From assembly GCF_051414135.1 (NCBI RefSeq), contig NZ_JBLKOA010000002.1, forward strand, positions 62,001 to 126,000: a DNA stretch of 64,000 nucleotides, written 5' to 3'. Source of the stretch: Halovenus halobia (lineage in GTDB: Archaea > Halobacteriota > Halobacteria > Halobacteriales > Haloarculaceae). Positions 44,158 to 53,500 of the stretch are shown piece by piece (the first letter of the stretch is position 1; every line of letters starts with the position of its first letter). The notes beneath the pieces were generated by a model. It saw only the letters and a list, made by a program, of their open reading frames with translations. It searched no databases and was not told where the DNA came from. The translations under genes were made by a program, and so were the position numbers.

Positions 44158-45897
44158 ATGAGTCGCCGAGCAAAGATTGTCTGTACGCTCGGGCCTGCGT
44201 CGGCGGACCGCGAAACAGTTGCCGCCCTCACCGAGGCCGGGATGTCGGTGGCGCGGTTCAACGCAAGCCATGGCTCACCGGCGGACAGACACGACATGAT
44301 CGAACTGGTGCGGTCTGTCGACGCACAGACCTCGACACCAATCGGGACGCTGCTCGATCTGCCCGGGCCGGAGATTCGGACAGTAGAGATGGCCGAACCA
44401 GTGACCTTGACCGCCGGCGAGACAGTCACCTTCGTCGAAGGGGGGGCGACCACGACCGAACGGGTCGGACTGTCGGCGAGTCTCGACGGTCTCACAGAGG
44501 GGGACCGGATTCTCCTCGACGACGGACGAATCGAAGCGATAGTTACCGACGCCGGGTCGCACGTGCAGGCACGACTCGAATCCGGCGGTGAACTCGACTC
44601 ACGGACTGGCGTCAACGTCCCGGGTGTTGACCTTGGCCTGCCGGCAGTGACCGACCAGGACCGGACCGAACTCGACGTCGCAGCGGAGGCAGGTGTCGAC
44701 TTCGTGGCAGGAAGTTTCGTCCGCTCGGCCGCGGATGTCTACGAGATTGGGTCGGAACTGGACGACCGCGGCGTCGAGATTCCGATTATCGCGAAAATCG
44801 AGCGAGCCGACGCTGTCGAGAACATCGACGAAATCATCGACGCCGCGGACGGGATCATGATCGCCCGCGGTGACCTCGGCGTGGAGTGCCCCCTCGAAGA
44901 CGTCCCGATCATCCAGAAGCGGATTATCAGGAAGTGCTGTCGGGCCGGCGTGCCGGTCATCACTGCCACAGAGATGCTCGACTCGATGATCAGTGAACAC
45001 CGTCCGACCCGTGCCGAGGCGTCGGACGTTGCGAACGCCGTCCTCGACGGGACTGACGCGGTGATGCTCTCGGGTGAGACTGCAATCGGCGACCACCCTG
45101 TCGAAGTAGTCGAGACGATGGCTCGCATCATCCACGACGTGGAGGACAGTGAGGAGTACGACGAAATCCTCGAACAGCGCGTCCCGCCGGCTGGGGACAC
45201 CCGGACAGACGCGCTGGCCCGCTCCGCACGATTTCTCGCCCGCGATGTGGGTGCAAGTGCAGTCGTCGCGGCCAGCGAATCTGGATATACAGCCCGCAAA
45301 GCCGCGAAATATCGCCCGAATATCCCGATCGTTGCCTCGACACCGGACGACCGCGTGCGCCGACAACTCACGCTCACGTGGGGAATCATCCCGCGGCACG
45401 CAACTTACGATGAGGACAGCACCGACGCGGTGATTCGCAACGCCGTCCAATCGGCACGGGACGCGGGTGAGGCAGAAAGCGGCGATACCGTGGTTGTGCT
45501 CTCGGGGATGATGACTGACCACGGCGGCTACGACACTGCTGATATGTTGAAAGTCCACGTCGCCTCAGAACGACTGCTGTCCGGGCGGCCCGTCGTCGAC
45601 GGGTTCGTGACCGGTCCGCTGTCCCACGTTCCCGACGGTGACCTGACGGACGTGCCCGACGGCGCGATTATCGCCGTCCCCGAGTCACTCGACGCCGAGT
45701 TCAGCGGCGACCTCTCGAAAATCGCGGGTATCATCGACGCCCACGACGGAATGACGGGCTACGCGGCAGTCATAGCGCGCGAACTCGGTATTCCAATGAT
45801 CAGTCACGCACGAGTGCCCGAAGAGACCGAAGACGGGCAGAAAGTGAGTCTTGACGGCGAGCGTGGCGTCGTCTACTCGGACCCCGTCGCCAACTGA
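44158..45897 (+). CDS. pyk: Pyruvate kinase
   Basis: The 579-aa protein converts phosphoenolpyruvate and ADP to pyruvate and ATP. N-terminal KIVCTLGPAS, active-site region IPIIAKIERADAVENIDEI (catalytic Lys about 220), GDLGVECPLEDVP and ATEMLDSMI are hallmark motifs. A C-terminal extra domain of about 100 residues (from about 475) resembles the PEP-utilising/phosphohistidine swivel domain (DGAIIAVPES, GMTGYAAVIARELGIP) found in some archaeal and bacterial pyruvate kinases. Confidence 0.95.
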   Translation: MSRRAKIVCTLGPASADRETVAALTEAGMSVARFNASHGSPADRHDMIELVRSVDAQTSTPIGTLLDLPGPEIRTVEMAEPVTLTAGETVTFVEGGATTTERVGLSASLDGLTEGDRILLDDGRIEAIVTDAGSHVQARLESGGELDSRTGVNVPGVDLGLPAVTDQDRTELDVAAEAGVDFVAGSFVRSAADVYEIGSELDDRGVEIPIIAKIERADAVENIDEIIDAADGIMIARGDLGVECPLEDVPIIQKRIIRKCCRAGVPVITATEMLDSMISEHRPTRAEASDVANAVLDGTDAVMLSGETAIGDHPVEVVETMARIIHDVEDSEEYDEILEQRVPPAGDTRTDALARSARFLARDVGASAVVAASESGYTARKAAKYRPNIPIVASTPDDRVRRQLTLTWGIIPRHATYDEDSTDAVIRNAVQSARDAGEAESGDTVVVLSGMMTDHGGYDTADMLKVHVASERLLSGRPVVDGFVTGPLSHVPDGDLTDVPDGAIIAVPESLDAEFSGDLSKIAGIIDAHDGMTGYAAVIARELGIPMISHARVPEETEDGQKVSLDGERGVVYSDPVAN

Positions 45898-45913
45898 GGC
45901 CGGGCAGAGTCAG

Positions 45914-45922
45914 GTAGTATAA
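45914..45922 (+). promoter_or_regulatory. TATA box of glpAB
   Basis: GTAGTATAAG is centred about 36 nt before the glpA ATG in GC-rich DNA, so a short leader or leaderless transcript is likely. Confidence 0.45.
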
Positions 45923-45953
45923 GTGCGCGGCCCCCACAGGTGATGGCAATCGA

Positions 45954-47756
45954 ATGGGGTATACGCCACAGGTCATAGTCATTGGCGGCGGCGTGCTCGG
46001 CACGGCCATCGCCCGTGACTGTGCGCTTCGCGGACTGGAGGTAACGCTGGTCGAACAGGGGACGCTTACGGCCGGAACGACCGGGTCAATTCACGGACCG
46101 CTGTACAGCGGTGCCCGCTTCGTCGAGGAGGACCCGGCGGGCGCAATGCGCTGTTTCAAGGAGAGCAACACGCTCCGAGAGACTGCTGCACACTGTATCG
46201 AGGAGACAGACGGAATTATCGTCGACGGCGAGGAGTTCGACGACTTTGTCGCGGCCTGCGAGAAACGGTCGATTCCCGCCTCGAAGCTCTCGGGAGAAAT
46301 CGACGGCGTGTCTGCCAATCGTGCGGCTCGCGTTCCAGACGCTGTTGTCGACCCGTTTGCACTGACGCTGTCGAACGCAGCGAGCGCGGACGCCTACGGC
46401 GCAGAATTCGAAACAGGAGCACGCGTCGTTGATCTTCTAACTGACGGAAGCGACATCGTCGGCGTGGAAGTCGAGTACGATTCGGCCCCTGGCGGCGTGA
46501 GCGCGCCAACCAGGCCATCGAAGGGGGTTCCAGACGAAACCGAACCCGTCGACGGCGAGGACGAATCTGCCGACGAAGGCACAGACGAGGATGAAGCAGA
46601 CGAAGAAGACGAAGACGAAGACGAAGACGAAGAGAACACACCGGATATGCCCGGAACAGTGCAGCGAACCTTCCCCGGAGCGACGGGAGACGACACGCCC
46701 GAAACCGGCGAGCGGGAGGAAATCGAGGCGGATTACGTTATCAACGCCGCGGGAGCGTGGGCCGACCAGATTGCTGCCCTCGCAGGCATTAAGCTGCCAT
46801 TGTCTCGTGAACGCGGCCGGATGGTCGTCCTGAGCAGCGAACTCGTCGACCAGCCAGTCACACGACGACAGACTGGGTTGCCGCTCACCGTTGCACCGTA
46901 TCAGGGGAACACGATTGTCGGGCCAATTGCAGAGTCGACGGACATCGAGGACGCGTTGGCGTCGGCCGCCGAGTTCGTGCCGGGCGTTTCGGAGGCCGAA
47001 GTTCTCCGGACGTACTCGGGTGTCTGGACACAACACGGGGGTTCGAGCGGGTCGCCCTACGGTCACGGGGCGACGCTGGTGGACCACGACAAATACGACG
47101 ACCGCTGGGGTATGTTGAGCGTGCTTGGCGGTAGCGTCACGACACACCGCTTCGTCGCCGAGCAGGCGGTCAATCGGGTCTGTGGAGAGTTCGGCATCGG
47201 ACGGTCCTGTCTAACGGAAGAGCTGTCGCTGCCGGAACCGCTGACTGGGCGCGAGCAGTCGAGCAAACCCGACCCAGTGCTCTGTGAGACGCGCTCGGTC
47301 AGGCAGTCCACTGTCCAGCAGGCACTCGACGAGAGCGAACTGCGAACCGAACTGGATACCGTCCGGATGCGAACGGGGGCGACGATGGGTGAGTGCCAGG
47401 GCGGTCGCTGTGGACACCGCATCGCGGCGGAACTTTACCCTGAAAGTGACCTCGAGACGGTCGAAGAGGCGCTGGAAACGCTGTTAGCCCGGCGCTGGCA
47501 CGGCCGCCGAGAGAGCCTCGACAGCGAGCAACTTGCCGCCGCAATGGATGATTACGAACTTCACGCCCGCGTGCTCGGGCGAGACGGCAGCCAGCCGGAG
47601 ACGGTCGACCTCGATTCCTTCGACGGCAGCGGATTCAGTACGCGGACGTTCCACGAGAGAGACGACGAGCGTGAGGACGATTCGATACTGCCGGTTCCCG
47701 AGATACCAACAACAGCAGACGGACGCGTCCAGCACTCGGAGGCGGTCGGCCGATGA
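45954..47756 (+). CDS. glpA: Anaerobic-type glycerol-3-phosphate dehydrogenase subunit A
   Basis: The 600-aa FAD enzyme oxidises glycerol-3-phosphate to DHAP. The FAD motif VIVIGGGVLGTAIARDCALRG is at about 7-27, GTTGSIHGPLYSGARF is the family motif, and a BFD-like iron-sulfur region with CETRSV...CQGGRCG is at about 445-490. A strongly acidic run at about 195-235 interrupts the FAD/substrate domain and is unusual (see findings). glpB follows with a 4-nt overlap. Confidence 0.93.
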   Translation: MGYTPQVIVIGGGVLGTAIARDCALRGLEVTLVEQGTLTAGTTGSIHGPLYSGARFVEEDPAGAMRCFKESNTLRETAAHCIEETDGIIVDGEEFDDFVAACEKRSIPASKLSGEIDGVSANRAARVPDAVVDPFALTLSNAASADAYGAEFETGARVVDLLTDGSDIVGVEVEYDSAPGGVSAPTRPSKGVPDETEPVDGEDESADEGTDEDEADEEDEDEDEDEENTPDMPGTVQRTFPGATGDDTPETGEREEIEADYVINAAGAWADQIAALAGIKLPLSRERGRMVVLSSELVDQPVTRRQTGLPLTVAPYQGNTIVGPIAESTDIEDALASAAEFVPGVSEAEVLRTYSGVWTQHGGSSGSPYGHGATLVDHDKYDDRWGMLSVLGGSVTTHRFVAEQAVNRVCGEFGIGRSCLTEELSLPEPLTGREQSSKPDPVLCETRSVRQSTVQQALDESELRTELDTVRMRTGATMGECQGGRCGHRIAAELYPESDLETVEEALETLLARRWHGRRESLDSEQLAAAMDDYELHARVLGRDGSQPETVDLDSFDGSGFSTRTFHERDDEREDDSILPVPEIPTTADGRVQHSEAVGR

Positions 47757-48985
47757 GTGACGATGTGCTCGTGGTCGGCGGTGGAATCGAGGGGTACGCG
47801 GCCGCACTGAGCGCGCTGGAAACAGACTCCGCAGCGTCGGTCCGGCTCCTTCGCCAGCGTAGTGACCGGTTCCAGACCGAGACGGGACTGGTCGACTTGC
47901 TGGGGTACGAACCCGACGAGGATGGACCGGTCGACCGACCGCTGGCGGCCATCGAGCGACTCCAAGAGGACCACCCGTACAGTCGTCTCGGTCTCGATAC
48001 CGTGTCGGCCGCGTTGGAACTGTTCGACACCGCGACCGGCGACCAGTATAGCGGTGCAGAGACGGAGACGAATGCACTACTTCCGACAGCAGTGGGTCGA
48101 CTGACGCCAGCAGTTCGGTATCCGGAGAGTGCGGCTGCCGGTGTCGCCAGCGGTGCAGATTCGATGCGACTGGTCGGCTTCGAGTCGATTCCTGACTTCG
48201 ACGCCGAACTTGCGGCCAACCGCCTCAACAACGAGACGCCGCTGTCGGTCACTGGCCGGACGGTCCGTGCGCCGTTGCCTGCTGACCTCGACCGGACGGA
48301 GATTCCCGAGATACTGGACCAGAACAGGTCGGTCGACGGCCAGCCGATCCGAGCGGCCCTCGCAGAGAAACTCCAGCCAACGCTCGATGTCGAGCCACGA
48401 GTTGGCCTGCCAGCGGTGCTCGGGCAGACAGAGGCACCAGCAATCAGGACAGCGCTGGAGGAGGCGCTGCACGTCTCCGTGTTCGAGGTGCCACTGGGGC
48501 CGCCCAGCTTGCCGGGCCAGCGTCTGGAGTCGCTGCTTTCGGCAGCGGTACGGTCCCGTGGCGGAACAATCGAGGAGAGCGTCGTGTCGGATGTCGAGGA
48601 GGATGACAGCCGAATAACCAGCGTGACCGCCGACGGCCAGCAGTACGACGCCGATAGTTACGTGCTCGCAACCGGCGGCGTCGAGGCTGGCGGCGTTGTC
48701 ACGGACAGCGCGGGAGTTGGCGAACCGGTGTTCGGCTGTCCAGCCTCGCTGCCGGGCGACCGACTGGTCGGCCGGGAGTTCCTCAGCGACCACCCAGCGG
48801 TGCGTGCTGGCGTCGAAGTCGACGACCGACGGCGACCGCTGGAGGGCGGGTCAGCGGTGGCCGAGAACCTCTATGGTGCGGGACGAGTTCTGGCGAGTCC
48901 GAACGTCGTCGCCGAGGGGTCGGTCGGTGGATTCGCACTGGTCACCGGCTACGCGGCCGGCCAGCGGGCACTCGAACAGTCCTGA
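47753..48985 (+). CDS. glpB: Anaerobic-type glycerol-3-phosphate dehydrogenase subunit B
   Basis: The 410-aa flavoprotein has N-terminal DDVLVVGGGIEGYAAALSA as a Rossmann FAD motif. The C-terminal GAGRVLASPNVVAEGSVGGFALVTGY fits GlpB. It works with GlpA and normally with the membrane iron-sulfur anchor GlpC. The start overlaps the glpA stop. No glpC follows; the next gene is the cobalamin-binding mutase subunit. Confidence 0.9.
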   Translation: MSDDVLVVGGGIEGYAAALSALETDSAASVRLLRQRSDRFQTETGLVDLLGYEPDEDGPVDRPLAAIERLQEDHPYSRLGLDTVSAALELFDTATGDQYSGAETETNALLPTAVGRLTPAVRYPESAAAGVASGADSMRLVGFESIPDFDAELAANRLNNETPLSVTGRTVRAPLPADLDRTEIPEILDQNRSVDGQPIRAALAEKLQPTLDVEPRVGLPAVLGQTEAPAIRTALEEALHVSVFEVPLGPPSLPGQRLESLLSAAVRSRGGTIEESVVSDVEEDDSRITSVTADGQQYDADSYVLATGGVEAGGVVTDSAGVGEPVFGCPASLPGDRLVGREFLSDHPAVRAGVEVDDRRRPLEGGSAVAENLYGAGRVLASPNVVAEGSVGGFALVTGYAAGQRALEQS

Positions 48986-49032
48986 CCGTAGCGACCGAAA
49001 CAGTGAAACAGAAACCGCGGGAATAGTTTGGT

Positions 49033-49452
49033 ATGGGAATTGACCAGGAACAGCGCCAGATTCGGTGTCTTGTCGCCAAGGTCGGGTTGGATGGGCACGA
49101 CCGTGGCGCACACGTCATTTCACGGGCGTTTCGGGACGCTGGATTCGAGGTCATCTACTCGGGGCTTCATCGCGCACCAGAAGAGATCGTCCAAGCAACA
49201 GTTCAGGAGGACGTTGACGTCCTCGGTATCTCGATTCTCTCGGGAGCTCACGACACGCTCGTCCCGGAGATTATCGACGGACTCGAAGAATACGGTGCCT
49301 TCGAGGACACACTCATCCTCGTCGGGGGGATTATTCCAGACGACGATAAGACAGAACTGCTCGAACTGGGTGTGTCCCGCGTGTTCGGGCCTGGTGCGTC
49401 GATGGACGAAATGATCGAATACGTTCGTGAGAACGCACCCGAGCGCGAGTAG
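49033..49452 (+). CDS. Methylmalonyl-CoA mutase cobalamin-binding subunit
   Basis: The 139-aa B12-binding domain has DGHDRG (the DxHxxG cobalt-ligand motif, His about 22), the Ser in LGISILSGAH, and GG near LILVGGIIP. It is the free small subunit or C-terminal domain of methylmalonyl-CoA mutase. meaB follows after 5 nt. The large mutase subunit is not in the window. Confidence 0.92.
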   Translation: MGIDQEQRQIRCLVAKVGLDGHDRGAHVISRAFRDAGFEVIYSGLHRAPEEIVQATVQEDVDVLGISILSGAHDTLVPEIIDGLEEYGAFEDTLILVGGIIPDDDKTELLELGVSRVFGPGASMDEMIEYVRENAPERE

Positions 49453-49457
49453 CCGCA

Positions 49458-50489
49458 ATGAGTGAGTTGATACAAGAGCTTCTGGACGGCCAGCACCGCG
49501 CACTGGCCCGCGTCATCACGAAAATCGAGAACAGACAGCCGGGCTACCGAGAGCTCGTTAAACAGCTGCACGAACACACCGGCAACGCCGACGTTATCGG
49601 AATCACCGGCTCACCGGGCTCGGGCAAGTCGACACTGGTCGACAAACTCGCTGCCACGTACCGCGACCAAGGGTTGACTGTTGGCGTCATCGCAATCGAT
49701 CCTTCCTCGCCGTTTACCGGCGGCGCGGTGCTGGGCGACCGCATCCGAATGGCCTCGAACATCGGGGATATGGACGTGTTTTTCCGGTCGATGTCCGCCC
49801 GCGGGACGCTCGGCGGCCTCTCGACAGCGACGACTGACGCGGTCAAAGCGTTGGACGCCTTCGGGAAGGACAAGATCATTATCGAGACGGTCGGTGCTGG
49901 CCAGAACGAGATTGATATCGTCAAAACTGCCGAGACGGTGCTAGTGCTCGTTCCGCCGGGCAGCGGCGACGACGTCCAGATGCTCAAGGCCGGCATCCTC
50001 GAAATCGGAGATATCTTCGTCGTCAACAAGGCTGACCTGGACGGCTCGGACCGGACAGTGCAGGAACTCCGAGAGATGCTCGATTACCGCGACGGCCGGG
50101 TTCCCGGAACTGTCGGCCACCACGGCGCGACAGAGATGGATGTTTCCGTCGACGGCAACAGCGATAGCGGTGGCTGGGAGCCACAGATTGTCGAGACTGT
50201 TGCCGAGCGCGGCGAGGGCGTCGACGAATTGCTGGCGACGCTGGCAGACCACCGCCAGTATCTCGACGACTCCGGCGAACACGAGATTCAACAGCGCCAG
50301 CGCTACGCCGAGGAGATTCGAACACTCATCCGCGAGGATGTGAACGAACTCCTCACCGAGGAACTGGACGCACAGGGCGGCCTCGACGGGTTCGTCACGC
50401 AGGTTATCGACCGCGAGACGGACCCGTACAGCGTGTCGGACCGCGTGGTCGAACCGCTGGCTGAGTGCATGGACCAGCGCGAGGACTGA
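49458..50489 (+). CDS. meaB: Methylmalonyl-CoA mutase-associated GTPase MeaB
   Basis: The 343-aa G3E-family GTPase chaperones and protects methylmalonyl-CoA mutase. Walker A GSPGSGKST is at about 52-60, with RSMSARGTLGGLS, ETVGAGQNEIDI and NKAD (G4, about 194-197) following. It follows the B12-binding subunit by 5 nt, a common pairing. Confidence 0.95.
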   Translation: MSELIQELLDGQHRALARVITKIENRQPGYRELVKQLHEHTGNADVIGITGSPGSGKSTLVDKLAATYRDQGLTVGVIAIDPSSPFTGGAVLGDRIRMASNIGDMDVFFRSMSARGTLGGLSTATTDAVKALDAFGKDKIIIETVGAGQNEIDIVKTAETVLVLVPPGSGDDVQMLKAGILEIGDIFVVNKADLDGSDRTVQELREMLDYRDGRVPGTVGHHGATEMDVSVDGNSDSGGWEPQIVETVAERGEGVDELLATLADHRQYLDDSGEHEIQQRQRYAEEIRTLIREDVNELLTEELDAQGGLDGFVTQVIDRETDPYSVSDRVVEPLAECMDQRED

Positions 50490-50527
50490 GACGCCTCGTT
50501 CACACGGTACGCGGAGTTTTCTAGCAG

Positions 50528-53500
50528 TTACATCTCGCCGGCGAACTCGAAGCGTGCGCCGCCGTCGGTCCCCGACGTCACGCGGACGGTCCAGCCGTGG
50601 GCCGCGGCGATATCGGACACGATAGAGAGTCCAAAGCCGGTTCCACCCTGGTTCGAGGTAACACCGTGTTCGAGCACCTCGTCGCGTCGGTCTGGTGGGA
50701 TGCCGTCGCCGTCGTCCTCGACGTAGAACCCGGGCTCGTCCGTCAGGGGACCGACGGTCACCGACACGGTGTCTCCGCCGTGTTCGATGGCGTTTCTGAA
50801 CAGGTTCTCGAAGAACTGGGTCAGTCGACTCCCGTCGCCGGCCACCGTCGGAACCGCCTCGGTCACCGTCAACGTCGCGTCGGCAGTATCGACGAAGCCC
50901 CACGCTTTCGTCGTGACCATCTCGAGGTCGACTTGCTCTGTCTCGGCAATCGTCGTATCGCCGCGCGCCAGCGTGAGGAGGTCGTCGATGAGACGCTCCA
51001 TGCGCTCGTGTGCCGAGGAAACACGGTCGACGTGTTCGAGGCTTCCCGTCTGTTCGATGACGTCAAGAAAGCCGATAGCAACGGACAGCGGATTGCGGAG
51101 GTCGTGGGCGACGACGCTGGCAAACTCGTCGAGGCGGTCGTTCTGACGCTGTAGTTCCGCTTCGCGGCTCGCGCGGGTGAGCGCCCCCTCGACGGTTGCA
51201 CCCAGAATCTGACACAGGTCGACGTCTGTCTCCGAGAAGCTCTGGGCCGAAAGCGCGCCGACCCCGAGGACGCCGAACTCTCCGAGCGGGACGAACAGAC
51301 AGCTCCGCATCTCTGTCTCGGCCTCGAAGTCCTCGATGGTTTGAATATCGTCGTACACACGCAGCTCCGACGCCTCGAACACTTGCCGTGCGGGGCTCTC
51401 CTCGGATTCCAAGCGCGGTAACTCGCCGAAGCGGTCTTTCGTAGCCTGACTCGCGCTCGCCGGGACGAGTGTGTCGGTCTGGGCGGAGTATTCCCAGAGG
51501 CCGGTGAACTCGAAGCCGAGTGTCTCGACGACTGCGTCGATGGCGATGTCGCCGATTTCTCCGCTCGTCTGTGCGCCACTGAGTCGCTGTGCGGTCGCCT
51601 GCAGCGAGCGAAGTTTCGACTCGAGCCGTTTCTGGTCGGTGATATCCTCGAGTACTGCGAGAATACTGGTGATGTCTCCGTCAGAGTCGGTAATCGGTGC
51701 GACCGAGAGGAGCAAATCGAGCACACGACCGTCTTTCCGTTCGCGCTGGACCTCTTTGCCACGGATCTGCTCGCCCTCCAGTGCGCGCTGGCGGTGCGTG
51801 TCGAACTCCGGCGCTCGCTCGTCGGGAACGATTGGGTTGAACTCACCGAGCACCTCCTCACGCGACCAGCCGAACATCTCTTCGGCCCCGTCGTTCCAGC
51901 GGACCACCGTTCCCTCGGTGTCGATTTCCATGACGGTGAGCGGGGTCGCCTCGATGAGTGATTCCAGTCGCTGGTTGGTCCTCTGTAGGTCACGCTCGCG
52001 GTCGACCTGTCTGGTCACATTTCGGGCGATGCCGACGATTCTGATGATGTCTCCGTCGACGACGACGGGCGCGAGACTCGTGTCCCAGAACCGGGCGTCG
52101 TCACCGATGTCCAGCTCTTCGCGATAGGAGATTGGCTCACCTGCTTCGACACAGCGAGTGTAGTTCGCGACGAGTTCGGCGCCCCGGTCGTCACCGAAGA
52201 CCTCCCGAGGCGTCTGTCCCCGGACGTCCGCAGTTGAGAGTCCGGTCTGGGTCTCGTATCCGGTGCTGAGCCGGGCGAACTCGAAGGCTGGCTCCGGTCC
52301 ACCCGTGTCGACGTCCAGCATGAAGATTGCGTCGCCCGAGTTGTCGAGTAGCGCCTCGTATTCCTCTGCGAGTTCCTGGTACTCGCGCCGCTGTGACTTG
52401 CGTTCGGTGATATCCTGGAAGACGCCGCGGATGACCGAGTCCTCGTGTGTCGGGCTGTCGACACGCTCGCCCCACGCTCGAACGTCCCGGACGACACCGT
52501 CTGTCCGAACAATTCGTAAGTCCAGGTCGTACGACTCGCCGTCTTCGATAGCCGCTTGGACTGCCGCGGTGATGGTGTCCCTGTCGGCAGGGTGGTAGAA
52601 CTCGAGTGCCTCTTCGAGTGTCGGGACGTACCCCTCCTCGACGCCGTGAATCTGTCGGACCCCGTCGGACCAGTCGAGGGCACCCGTCGCTGGGGAGTAC
52701 TCCCAGACGCCGATGTCTGCTACGTCTTGAATCCGCTGGAACAGAAACTCCTGCCGTTCGAGTTCGACCCGGTCTCGGCGCCGGGAGAGTTCGGCACTCA
52801 CGAGTTCGGCGAACAGCTCGGCGAACGTGCGTTCGAGCCTCCCGAACGAGGTCTCGGCTGGCTCTGTACTCGAGAAGTTCAGGGTCCCGTAGCGCTCGTT
52901 GTCGACGACCAGTGGCACCCCGAGATACGACTCCAGTCCGAGTTCGCGGTAGGCGGGATGTGTCGCCTTCCCGGCGGCGCCGGCATCCGCGAACGAACAG
53001 ACGCTATCTTCCCGCACGACCTGCTCGCAGTACGTCGACTGGAGGTCGTACTGGTCACCGGCCTCGATGTCGGCGCTCGGTCCGTGTACGGCTTCGACCG
53101 TGTATTCACTGTCCTCGATGTGTGAGACGATTCCGATGTCCAGACCCAGTGTCTGGCAGCCAACTTCGAGGAGTTCTGTCAGTCGCGTCTCGGTCGAGAC
53201 GTCGGGCTTTGCCATGACCGTCTGGAGTTGCCTGAGCGCGTCCCGTTCTCTCTGCAACTGCCGGCTCGTCTCGGTTCGCTCCGTCACGTCCCGAGCGACG
53301 ACGAGCACCTGCTGGCCGGGCCCACTCTCGAAGGGCGTGATTCGAACGTCGAAGGTCCGTTCGGCGTCGTCGGTCGTAACGTCGAGTTGCAGGTCGACAT
53401 CGTACAGCCCCCTGTGTCCGCCGTCGCCCTCCATCTCGTCCAGCGTCGTCTCGACTGCCTGCACGAACCGTTCTGCGTCGGCCGTCCCGATGCGGTCGCC

